Positions 32,473 to 38,482 of a stretch of DNA of 38,482 bases are shown here, piece after piece. The stretch is from Candidatus Bathyarchaeota archaeon (GTDB lineage Archaea > Thermoproteota > Bathyarchaeia > Bathyarchaeales > DTEX01): contig PIYB01000004.1 in assembly GCA_003601835.1 (NCBI GenBank), forward strand, positions 1-38,482, in the 5' to 3' direction. Every line of letters starts with the position of its first letter. Within the stretch, counting starts at the first letter, position 1. A model generated the notes under the pieces. That model was not told the origin of the DNA. It did not search any database and saw only the letters and a list, made by a program, of their open reading frames with translations. A program made the position numbers and the translations under genes.

Positions 32473-32856
32473 ATGTCGAAACCGTTCTACGTTAAGTTTG
32501 AGACCCCGGCGGAGGTCGCCAATGCGGCTTACGAAGCGCTGCAAATAGCAACGCGAACGGGAAGCGTCCGTAAAGGAACCAACGAAACCACCAAAGCCGT
32601 AGAGAGGGGACAAGCAAAACTCGTAGTGATAGCGGAAGACGTTGATCCGCCTGAAGTTGTCGCTCACCTGCCAATCCTCTGCGATGAACGGAAGATTCCT
32701 TTCGTCTACGTGCCAAGCAAAGCCAAACTCGGCGCGGCTGTAGGCATAGATGTTCAATCAGCAGCTGTTTGCATAATTGAAACAGGGGAAGCTACGGATC
32801 TGGTGAAAGAGATTATCCTCCGGGTGCAGAGAGCTAGGGAAGGAGCTAGCGGATGA
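32473..32856 (+). CDS. rpl7ae: Ribosomal protein eL8 / L7Ae kink-turn-binding protein
   Basis: Archaeal L7Ae binds kink-turns in 23S rRNA, C/D and H/ACA guide RNAs and RNase P RNA. The 127-residue product has [41 protein letters not shown], with the RNA-binding KGTNETTK, and [16 protein letters not shown] after it. GGTGAT precedes the ATG by 5 bases. It overlaps eS28 by four bases (ATGA), and eL24 follows: the standard L7Ae-S28e-L24e unit. A guide sRNA and a k-turn-like leader motif lie directly upstream. Confidence 0.97.
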   Translation: MSKPFYVKFETPAEVANAAYEALQIATRTGSVRKGTNETTKAVERGQAKLVVIAEDVDPPEVVAHLPILCDERKIPFVYVPSKAKLGAAVGIDVQSAAVCIIETGEATDLVKEIILRVQRAREGASG

Positions 32857-33071
32857 GCCAGAGAGAAGGAGAGGAAACTCTAACTCCCGCGCAGGTCATT
32901 CAAATAGTGGGCAGAACAGGGGCAACGGGGGAGATTAGGCAGGTCAGGGTACGTATCCTTGAAGGACCTGATAAAGGACGCATCATAACGAGGAACGTTA
33001 AAGGACCCGTTCGATTAGATGATATACTGATGTTGAGAGAAACTGAAAGAGAAGCTCGAAAGATACGGTAG
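32853..33071 (+). CDS. rps28e: Small ribosomal subunit protein eS28
   Basis: eS28 is an archaeal/eukaryal protein near the mRNA exit. The 72-residue product shows [24 protein letters not shown], then [30 protein letters not shown], matching the OB-fold family including its C-terminal Leu-Arg-Glu-x-Glu-Arg-Glu. AGGAG ends 7 bases before the ATG, inside L7Ae, so the two genes are coupled. Confidence 0.97.
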   Translation: MSQREGEETLTPAQVIQIVGRTGATGEIRQVRVRILEGPDKGRIITRNVKGPVRLDDILMLRETEREARKIR

Positions 33072-33134
33072 CAGACAAGCAGGAACCCACTGTGTGGTCA
33101 ATGTTAGCTGTAAAGCATAAATCTAGGAGAATGA

Positions 33135-33338
33135 ATGAAAATGCCTAGACCTCAACGATGCACGTTCTGTGGAAAAGAATTTCCACCCGGCACAGGAATA
33201 ATGTACGTAAGGAACGACGGCTCAACCCTGTGGTTTTGCTCAAGCAAATGCAGAAAAAACGCTTTGGAGCTGAAACGTGACCCTCGAAAACTCAAATGGA
33301 CAGAATACTACCAGAAAGAAGAAAGAGCCCGAGTGTAG
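33135..33338 (+). CDS. rpl24e: Large ribosomal subunit protein eL24
   Basis: eL24 has a zinc finger and contacts the small subunit. The 67-residue product carries [22 protein letters not shown], then [25 protein letters not shown], with the CxxC and CxxxC zinc ligands. The ATG at 33135 or the one at 33141 may be used; the second is at the usual family start (MPRP). It ends the L7Ae-S28e-L24e unit; ndk and infB, often next, are absent here. Confidence 0.97.
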   Translation: MKMPRPQRCTFCGKEFPPGTGIMYVRNDGSTLWFCSSKCRKNALELKRDPRKLKWTEYYQKEERARV

Positions 33339-33374
33339 ACCGCTCACAAAACACAAGTAAGCTCATACGGTAAC

Positions 33375-33382
33375 CTTTTTTT
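33375..33382 (+). terminator. Poly-T terminator after eL24
   Basis: A run of seven T follows the eL24 stop by about 37 bases and is the only clear plus-strand U tract downstream of the L7Ae unit. Confidence 0.4.
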
Positions 33383-33450
33383 ACAGTTTTCACAGGTCAT
33401 CAGATCTAATGCTTGCTATTCTAGAGTTTTTCTTTTTGGATAAACCGTAT

Positions 33451-33660
33451 CGTGGGCGCAGTTGTGTTCCGCGCAACTAACACTCAGCATCACCGTGAAG
33501 CGAGCACGCTTCTCTCAGCTAAGCTCTCTCTAACGCGGATTTTCTACCGCCCACGCCCGACCGTGTCCCGCATCTGGGTTAACCCTCCTTCACAGACGGA
33601 TATTTAACATCCATCTAAGTCGGGTCCGTCTAGGCGGGTCCCCTAAAGGGTGCCGGCGGG
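33451..33660. ncRNA. Unidentified GC-rich structured region, possible non-coding RNA
   Basis: This stretch is clearly richer in G and C than the spacer around it and holds nested complementary segments: CGTGGGCG (33451-33458) with CGCCCACG (33548-33555), enclosing AGTTG/CAACT (33460-33464, 33474-33478) and GAAGCG-AGCA-CGCTTC (33497-33512); then the palindrome GGGTTAACCC (33576-33585), AGACGGA with TCCGTCT (33594-33600, 33625-33631) and CCC-TAAA-GGG (33641-33650). I find no tRNA, 5S, SRP or RNase P signatures. The strand is uncertain; the best TATA-like box (33704-33714) faces the minus strand, and it would put the 5' end near 33684. Confidence 0.4.
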
Positions 33661-33685
33661 GTCAGAAGCTCATATCATCGCTGTT

Positions 33686-33691
33686 CAAAAA
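33686..33691 (-). terminator. Possible U-tract terminator downstream of pheT
   Basis: On the minus strand this is six T about 100 bases past the pheT stop. It is weak evidence; the tract also lies near the predicted 5' end of the structured region. Confidence 0.25.
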
Positions 33692-33789
33692 AGCGAAGGA
33701 AAGTTAGATAAACGTTTCTCTAGTTCTCAGAAGATTCTCCGCACGGTTTTTTTGCTGCCTAAAACTTAGTTAACAAAACCGCGGTTCAT

Positions 33790-35481
33790 TTACTTCCGGA
33801 CCAGCTGTTGCATTTTGCTGACGTCTATTTCGAAGGCAGCCGCTGGGTTTTCCAGTCCCCAGTTCTGCAACACTTGCGGATGAATCTCCCCTATGATTCC
33901 AAGATCTTTCTCTTGCACGAGTATTCTGCCGGTTCTCCCTGCGATGAAGCTTCCGAACTCCATTTCTTCCAAACGATATTTTAGCCCCACGCTGGTCAGG
34001 AGAGCTTCAAGGATGGATTTTGCTTCCGTAAAGCCCGCATTTGAATGGGTAATGACGCACGCGAGCTTCTCCACATCTCTCGTCTTGTTTTCTCGTTTCT
34101 CGTCGTGAATAACGCAGTAACCTACCTCGAAGATTTTCTGCGGGTACTCCACATGCGTGTTGTGGCTGAGAAATTCCATAAGGTTAGGCAGCAACCAGTT
34201 TCTCAAGCTTCTCATGGAAACTATTTTTGGGTTTGCAATCTCAACAACCTTTTCCGGTTTGAGATTCATCTTCGTGAACAAAACCTCAGGGTTGGTCGTC
34301 ACGTAGGTGAGAACCTCTTGGAAACCTAAGCCCACCATAAGTTCACGAATGATGTTCCGGAAATCTTCTTCAGATGAAAGCCTCCCAATTGTTATCAGCT
34401 GCGGCCATCTGGGTTGAATCTTGTTGTAATCGTAGGCTATAGCTATGTCCTCAACGACATCGATTGGATGCAGCACATCTACCCTGTAGCAAGGCACCTG
34501 CACTGTGATCTTGGATTCTGATGCTTCGGCTATTCCGTAACGAGCTTTCTCAAGAAGCACCTTGATTTCTGACAGTTTGAGGTTTATTCCCACAACCTTC
34601 CTGACGTAGCCAACATCTAAGTCGAGCTTCTGAACATCAAGATTCGGTGTCGTAACTTCAGAAACACCGTCATACGAGTAATGTATCTTCGCTGAATAAA
34701 TCGTTCCACCCCGATCAGCCAAAGCAACAGTAACATTTGTCAGCGTTCTAAGCACCGTTTCATAAGCAGTCCCAGTGACTTCAACCAGCACATTCTTGGT
34801 TTGTGCTGTGACCTTGCCTAGATCGTTTGAATTTATTATCGGCGGGAACGAGAGAACTTTGTCCTGTGAGTCCTTGAAGATCGGCCACACGGGAAACTTG
34901 CGAACGATGTGACTGTACTCGATTCCTTTCGGATGCTTCTCAAGAATCTCCTCAAGCGTAAGTTTTTCATCGAAATCTAAAGGAACGAAACTAACCTCCG
35001 TGGGTTTTGCGACGCCGTAACGGAGAGGCGGGTCAACCAAGTCGAAATCGTAGAGCCCTATGGATGTTTTCCGCCGGCTTCTTCCGTAAGTCTGATCCAT
35101 CTTGTCCTGGAAATGCATTATTTGGCGGATCGCAGCATCAGTTAGCTTAACCCCTTTGACGACGGTACAAGCTATGTAAGGACGAATGTTTTCAAGCCTT
35201 GAATCCACATGAACCTTGACGCCGGAAAACCCTGCGACACGGTAATCTTTCAGCCCCGTTTCTACGCCAAGGTATCCGCGAAGAGCCCTAGCGATCCCCT
35301 CTACACCCCAGACGTCAGCCCGGTTGCTGTCCTTCAACTCGATGTGAAGTTCCTCTTCCCCGGAAGTCTTCACCTCTCCTTTTATGTATGCAAGAACCTC
35401 GTTAAGCCTGTCTTCCTCTTCGGGCAACTTGAACCCGAGAAGCGATTCAAGGTCTTCACGTTCCACCTCAACCGTCGGCAT
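33790..35481 (-). CDS. pheT: Phenylalanyl-tRNA synthetase beta subunit (archaeal type)
   Basis: PheT forms the (alpha-beta)2 enzyme that charges tRNA-Phe and edits Tyr. At 563 residues it is the shorter archaeal/eukaryal form, without the bacterial N-terminal tRNA-binding domain. Seen are LHIELKDSNRADVWGVEGIARALRGYLG, the B3/4 editing region (IRPYIACTVVKGVKL), the B5 domain (DLDVGYVRKVVGINLKLSEI) and the catalytic-like fold ending in IGEIHPQVLQNWGLENPAAAFEID. Its ATG directly abuts the pheS stop (TAGATG), so the subunits are translationally coupled. Confidence 0.97.
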   Translation of the reverse strand: MPTVEVEREDLESLLGFKLPEEEDRLNEVLAYIKGEVKTSGEEELHIELKDSNRADVWGVEGIARALRGYLGVETGLKDYRVAGFSGVKVHVDSRLENIRPYIACTVVKGVKLTDAAIRQIMHFQDKMDQTYGRSRRKTSIGLYDFDLVDPPLRYGVAKPTEVSFVPLDFDEKLTLEEILEKHPKGIEYSHIVRKFPVWPIFKDSQDKVLSFPPIINSNDLGKVTAQTKNVLVEVTGTAYETVLRTLTNVTVALADRGGTIYSAKIHYSYDGVSEVTTPNLDVQKLDLDVGYVRKVVGINLKLSEIKVLLEKARYGIAEASESKITVQVPCYRVDVLHPIDVVEDIAIAYDYNKIQPRWPQLITIGRLSSEEDFRNIIRELMVGLGFQEVLTYVTTNPEVLFTKMNLKPEKVVEIANPKIVSMRSLRNWLLPNLMEFLSHNTHVEYPQKIFEVGYCVIHDEKRENKTRDVEKLACVITHSNAGFTEAKSILEALLTSVGLKYRLEEMEFGSFIAGRTGRILVQEKDLGIIGEIHPQVLQNWGLENPAAAFEIDVSKMQQLVRK

Positions 35482-36993
35482 CTAAACCACGACCATGTTA
35501 CGGATCCAAGCAAGGTCTTGTGAGAACAAAGACCGTATGTCGTCTATTCCTGCTTTCATCATAAACAACCGGTCCACGCCTAATCCCCAAGCCAAAACCG
35601 GTACTTCTACGCCAAGCGGCAACGTCACCTCCGGACGGAAGATCCCCGACCCCCCGAACTCCATCCATCCATAGCCCTTTTTGTAGGCGACTAGCTCAAC
35701 GCTCGGCTCTGTGAAAGGGAAATAGTCCGGTCTAAACTTAACCTTGTCTACCTCAGCGATGTCAAGAGCGAACCTTTCAAGCACGCCGAGAAGATCTCGC
35801 AACGTGAGGTCTTCACCTAAAATTATGCCTTCCACCTGGTTGAATTCCGGCAGATGAGTTCTGTCAATCACGTCCGGACGGAAGCACCGGGCGACAGAGA
35901 AGTATTTGCCCGGTATCTCCAAGTCTTTGTTGATCAACATCCTTGCGCTGGCAGCCGTCGTTTGGCTTCGAAGCATCAAACGTGCAGCCTCAAGCATCGA
36001 AAAAGAGTATCCCCAGCCTTTTGACCCAGTTTTCCATCCGTCTTCATGCGTCTGCTTTATCCTCTCCAAAAAATGCTGGTACTTGTCCAGATTTCCATGT
36101 TCCGGCTCTTTCAGGAAGCACATGTCGTGAATCTCTCTTGCAGGATGGTCTTGAGGCATGAACAAAGCGTCACAGTTGAACAGGCTGAGTTCAACAATCG
36201 GTCCCGCCATCTCTTTGAAGCCGAGAGATACGAGCTTCCGTTTCAGCTCATCCAGAAACCTTAAATAGGGATGTCTCTTCCCGGGCCAGGTGCGGGCGAC
36301 AGGCGCTTGAATATTGTATCTCCGCAGCTTTTTTTGGCGCCATTTGCCGGTAACAATGATCTCCGGCGTAAGCTGACTGATCTCTTCGGCTACTGCTATG
36401 CCTTTCTTAGCCTGTTCCCAGCCTTCGTCGGTGAGCTCAAGCTCCCTCGTGATCTGTTCGTTAACCTTAACAAGTTTTCTTCTTTTCAAGACTGAAACTG
36501 CATTTTTCAGTTCCTCGTCGAGGACCTCAACAATCAAGCTGCCCTTCTCGTTAAGTAAAGATAGAAGATTCTCATCCGCCTCTTTGGAAGGAGTCTTAAC
36601 CAGCTTCAGCTTCCGATCTTTCTTCTCTATTTTAGCCCATCCTTTACGGCTTAACCATCCTAACGCGATAACCAAGGAATCTTTTTCCAACCCAGCAGAC
36701 TTTATCACAGTCTCTACGGGGGCTTCTCCTCCCATCTCTTCGAGCACGGTGACGACTCGTCTTTCCGGTAACCCCTTCTCAGCGTACGTCATTCCTTCCT
36801 TTGTAAGCGAGACCCTTGTTTCCTTTTTCTCAACGATCTTCACAAGTCGTTTTGATTCAAGCGACAGGGCTGCCCGCATAACGGCGGCGTCAGCTAGCCC
36901 GCTTTTGTCTACAATCCCTTTGATGTCTAAGCGTCCCTGTGCTTCTTTTAACGCGAGCAGCGTTTTTGCTTCATTCTCGGGGAGTTCAACCAT
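35482..36993 (-). CDS. pheS: Phenylalanyl-tRNA synthetase alpha subunit (archaeal type)
   Basis: PheS holds the class II catalytic site. The first 200 residues are repeated winged-helix-like units (DIKGIVDKSGLADAAVMRAALSLESKRLV, VSLTKEGMTYAEKG), as in archaeal/eukaryal enzymes. The catalytic part has GPIVELSLFNCDALFMPQDHPAREIHDMCF (motif 1 to 2 region), then FNQVEGIILG and motif 3 VLAWGLGVDRLFM. The 503-residue length is normal. A TATA-like box at 37056-37064 is 63-71 bases upstream. Confidence 0.97.
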   Translation of the reverse strand: MVELPENEAKTLLALKEAQGRLDIKGIVDKSGLADAAVMRAALSLESKRLVKIVEKKETRVSLTKEGMTYAEKGLPERRVVTVLEEMGGEAPVETVIKSAGLEKDSLVIALGWLSRKGWAKIEKKDRKLKLVKTPSKEADENLLSLLNEKGSLIVEVLDEELKNAVSVLKRRKLVKVNEQITRELELTDEGWEQAKKGIAVAEEISQLTPEIIVTGKWRQKKLRRYNIQAPVARTWPGKRHPYLRFLDELKRKLVSLGFKEMAGPIVELSLFNCDALFMPQDHPAREIHDMCFLKEPEHGNLDKYQHFLERIKQTHEDGWKTGSKGWGYSFSMLEAARLMLRSQTTAASARMLINKDLEIPGKYFSVARCFRPDVIDRTHLPEFNQVEGIILGEDLTLRDLLGVLERFALDIAEVDKVKFRPDYFPFTEPSVELVAYKKGYGWMEFGGSGIFRPEVTLPLGVEVPVLAWGLGVDRLFMMKAGIDDIRSLFSQDLAWIRNMVVV

Positions 36994-37055
36994 GATTTTG
37001 ACCTTCCAAGGTTTTTCTCGGTTGCTCTGTGAAGATTCCAGTTGCCTGAGCTCTA

Positions 37056-37064
37056 ACTTATAAT
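37056..37064 (-). promoter_or_regulatory. TATA box of pheS-pheT
   Basis: On the minus strand GATTATAAG predicts a start near 37035 and a leader of about 40 bases. Confidence 0.45.
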
Positions 37065-37175
37065 CTTTGTTTAACTAATAAGTCTTGCAGGCTTAAGGAT
37101 GAGTCCTTTTTTCTTTCACGAGGCATTTTAGGTTCGTCGTTTCAACGCTTTTGTTATGGTTTCTGGTTAAACGGG

Positions 37176-37184
37176 AAATATTAT
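37176..37184 (+). promoter_or_regulatory. TATA box of the small zinc-ribbon gene
   Basis: AAATATTAT predicts transcription from about 37203-37205. It overlaps the ATG at 37185, which excludes that codon as the start and supports 37221. Confidence 0.45.
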
Positions 37185-37220
37185 ATGTTTTGGACGGCAA
37201 TAACAGCATGTCTGATTGAG

Positions 37221-37466
37221 ATGACCAATGAGACGTTTTCGGAAATCACGTGTCCTCTCTGCGGGAAGAAGCTTTACGCTAATCCGCCGAGGACCCTTAA
37301 GAAATGGAAGGCTCCCTTGATTGCTCATCTGATTGCGACGCCGTTGCATCATCTAACCCCCGCCGAAGCCGAGGAAGTCGCAGGTACCTATTTCACCCGG
37401 CTAAGATACTTCCTCAAGCTCCATCAAGAGAGAATGACGGAAAAGATGTCTAACCGAAAAGGATGA
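37221..37466 (+). CDS. Small hypothetical protein with an N-terminal zinc-knuckle CPLCG
   Basis: I do not recognise the family. The 81-residue product begins with a half zinc ribbon (SEITCPLCGKKLY) followed by a basic region (RTLKKWKAPLIAHLIATPLHHLTPAEAEEVAG) and a helical C-terminus. Only two Cys are present; His residues at HLIATPLHH could complete a metal site. The start is chosen from the TATA box position; GATTGAG lies just before it, a poor ribosome binding site. The reading frame composition looks coding. It stands between divergent pheS and the remnant and FEN-1 genes on the minus strand. Confidence 0.55.
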   Translation: MTNETFSEITCPLCGKKLYANPPRTLKKWKAPLIAHLIATPLHHLTPAEAEEVAGTYFTRLRYFLKLHQERMTEKMSNRKG

Positions 37467-37493
37467 AAAAATGAACCGTTAACGAGATAATCT

Positions 37494-37686
37494 TCAGGCA
37501 AACTTTTCTCTGGTTTTCGGCTGACGATGGCTTGATGTGCCTAACTTTTTCTCGGAACCGCTGTTTAGATCTAGATGTTTCTCCGCGTCTTGACAAGAGC
37601 CGCCCAGCAACAGCACGGGTTTACCCTTTGTATTGCCAATAGAACGGATTGCCTGAATAGGGTTGAATGCGGTTCTCGTCGTTCAT
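37494..37686 (-). pseudogene. Frameshifted N-terminal remnant of a glycosidase-like (apiosidase/DUF4038-like) protein
   Basis: From ATG 37686 the minus strand reads MNDENRIQPYSGNPFYWQYKG and then TAA (37623-37621). Skipping one base restores a frame reading KPVLLLGGSCQDAEKHLDL. Together YWQYKG/KPVLLLGGS is the typical opening of proteins resembling TIM-barrel glycosidases, where a DNLF-like segment and EHLDLL normally follow; here that part is shortened and the sequence then loses resemblance and ends at 37494. At least one frameshift and a large deletion separate it from a functional gene. The family name is from memory of the motif, so it is tentative. Confidence 0.6.
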
Positions 37687-37704
37687 TTTCTTTCCTTCAA
37701 CGGG

Positions 37705-38482
37705 TTAAGAAAACCAAGCTTCAAGGGTTGTCTTCGTTTTCGCCGCTTTCAGTCCTTCAATAGCTCTGGTCAAGGCTTTTCTCACGCGTTCAACGGAAAA
37801 GTCTTTTTCGCCGCAGAGAAACTGGATGACGCCTTCCATATCCGGGTCCCGCCATTCAAGAGTATACCTGTCTGTGACTTTGGGGTGAAGGAAGATCTCT
37901 TTTATTCGTTTAGGCTCAACCGGGAACTCAGCGTTCTTTATGTTGGGGATTGCTTCTTCGATGCTGCCGTACTTCTTTATGAGTTTAAGAGCCGTCTTCG
38001 GACCGATGCCCTTTACGCCGTCCGGGTTGAAATCGGTGCCTATTAAGATGCCTATGTCGATGAGTTGTCCATGAGTTATCCCTAGACTCTTCAAAACCTT
38101 TTTGATCTCAATAATCTCCGGTACAACCTCAATATACACCTTTTTCCGGGGTAGCTTCCTCCTGCCTGAGATCGTTAGGTTTCTAAGCAGCGCAGGCGCT
38201 CCGAACAGAAGGCTGTCAAAGTCTTGACTGGCACAATAGTCGGCGTCCCCCTTCTTAACGATGTGAGCAGCTTGGGCTTCGCCTTCTGAAGGTGCTTGAA
38301 TCCAAGGAACCCCCATGCATTCAAGTAGACGTTTCGAGTCATCAGCCATGTAGTCCTTCAAACGTGAGGTCATCTGCGCATACATTCGAGCCTCTTCAAT
38401 CTTACCTTCGCTCAAAGCCTTTTCATATTTCACCAGAGCCTCTTCCTTAACTCTTGACCGGCGTTTTATCTCGACTTCCTTA
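37705..38482 (-). CDS. fen: Flap endonuclease 1 (5' partial)
   Basis: FEN-1 removes 5' flaps in Okazaki fragment processing and repair. The frame is open to the window edge, so about 258 C-terminal residues are seen and the first part of the N-nuclease domain is missing. Present are GVPWIQAPSEGEAQAAHIVKKG, DADYCASQDFDSLLFGAP with the metal-binding Asp residues, the helix-hairpin-helix IGTDFNPDGVKGIGPKTALKLIKKYGS and the C-terminal PCNA-binding KTTLEAWF. The GTG at 38433 is internal, since the family sequence continues upstream of it (KRRSRVKEEALVKYEKAL). Confidence 0.96.
   Translation of the reverse strand, partial: KEVEIKRRSRVKEEALVKYEKALSEGKIEEARMYAQMTSRLKDYMADDSKRLLECMGVPWIQAPSEGEAQAAHIVKKGDADYCASQDFDSLLFGAPALLRNLTISGRRKLPRKKVYIEVVPEIIEIKKVLKSLGITHGQLIDIGILIGTDFNPDGVKGIGPKTALKLIKKYGSIEEAIPNIKNAEFPVEPKRIKEIFLHPKVTDRYTLEWRDPDMEGVIQFLCGEKDFSVERVRKALTRAIEGLKAAKTKTTLEAWFS

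Noticed and set aside
33661-33690. Minus-strand GATGATATGAGCTTCTGA as a possible C/D box RNA start
   Set aside because: Box C has a mismatch and CTGA comes only a few bases later, leaving no guide; more likely part of the structured region.
1-38482. CRISPR arrays, insertion sequences or integrase-type elements
   Set aside because: No regularly spaced repeats, transposase or integrase reading frames were seen; the only clear accessory gene is the AAA ATPase.

Overview
This is archaeal chromosomal DNA. Informational genes are of archaeal type (eL8/L7Ae, eS28, eL24, eL18, P1, Spt5, Rpo3, Rpo10, DTD2, FEN-1), TATA-like boxes lie 20-30 bases upstream of many starts, and the order S13-S4-S11-Rpo3-L18e-L13-S9-Rpo10-eno-S2-mvk-ipk-fni-prenyl synthase is characteristically archaeal. 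Formylmethanofuran dehydrogenase subunits and methenyl-tetrahydromethanopterin cyclohydrolase add a tetrahydromethanopterin-type C1 branch. I infer a TACK-group archaeon, most likely Bathyarchaeia; that assignment is tentative and made from the translations alone.

Layout. 1-561: C-terminal part of an ECF S-component-like membrane protein. 891-2405: an AAA/DUF4143-type ATPase, probably acquired, with a duplicated palindromic motif around its promoter. 2563-6094 (-): fwdA-fwdC-mch. 6373-13787 (-): alaS-leuS, argF and uS7. 13948-14778 (-): P1 and a small winged-helix protein. 15377-18121 (+): secE-spt5-uL11-uL1-uL10. 18154-19638 (-): dtdA and two stand-alone Lrp/AsnC ligand-binding domains. 19723-19986: debris of an alcohol dehydrogenase. 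20127-31739 (+): ribosomal protein/RNA polymerase genes, then enolase, isoprenoid genes and gltX. 31793-33338 (+): NifU-like protein, a probable C/D box sRNA, L7Ae, eS28 and eL24. 33451-33660: an unidentified GC-rich structured region. 33790-36993 (-): pheS-pheT. 37221-38482: a small zinc-ribbon protein, a frameshifted glycosidase-like remnant and the 3' part of FEN-1.

How the genes fit together. Most of the window serves protein synthesis: five aminoacyl-tRNA synthetases, a D-aminoacyl-tRNA proofreader, twelve universal and four archaeal/eukaryal ribosomal proteins, two RNA polymerase subunits, an elongation factor and a translocon subunit. The isoprenoid genes feed archaeal membrane lipid synthesis.

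The most unusual observations. (1) dtdA and rpo10 have no usable ATG/GTG/TTG. Each has ACG exactly where its family has the initiator Met, 7 bases after a Shine-Dalgarno-like sequence; a NifU-like gene has ACG-TTG at the same spacing. (2) A C/D box sRNA upstream of L7Ae carries a guide matching ten bases of the conserved 16S rRNA 790 loop, and the L7Ae leader itself has a kink-turn-like motif. (3) uL10 lacks the acidic C-terminal tail, and P1 is detached from the uL11-uL1-uL10 operon.
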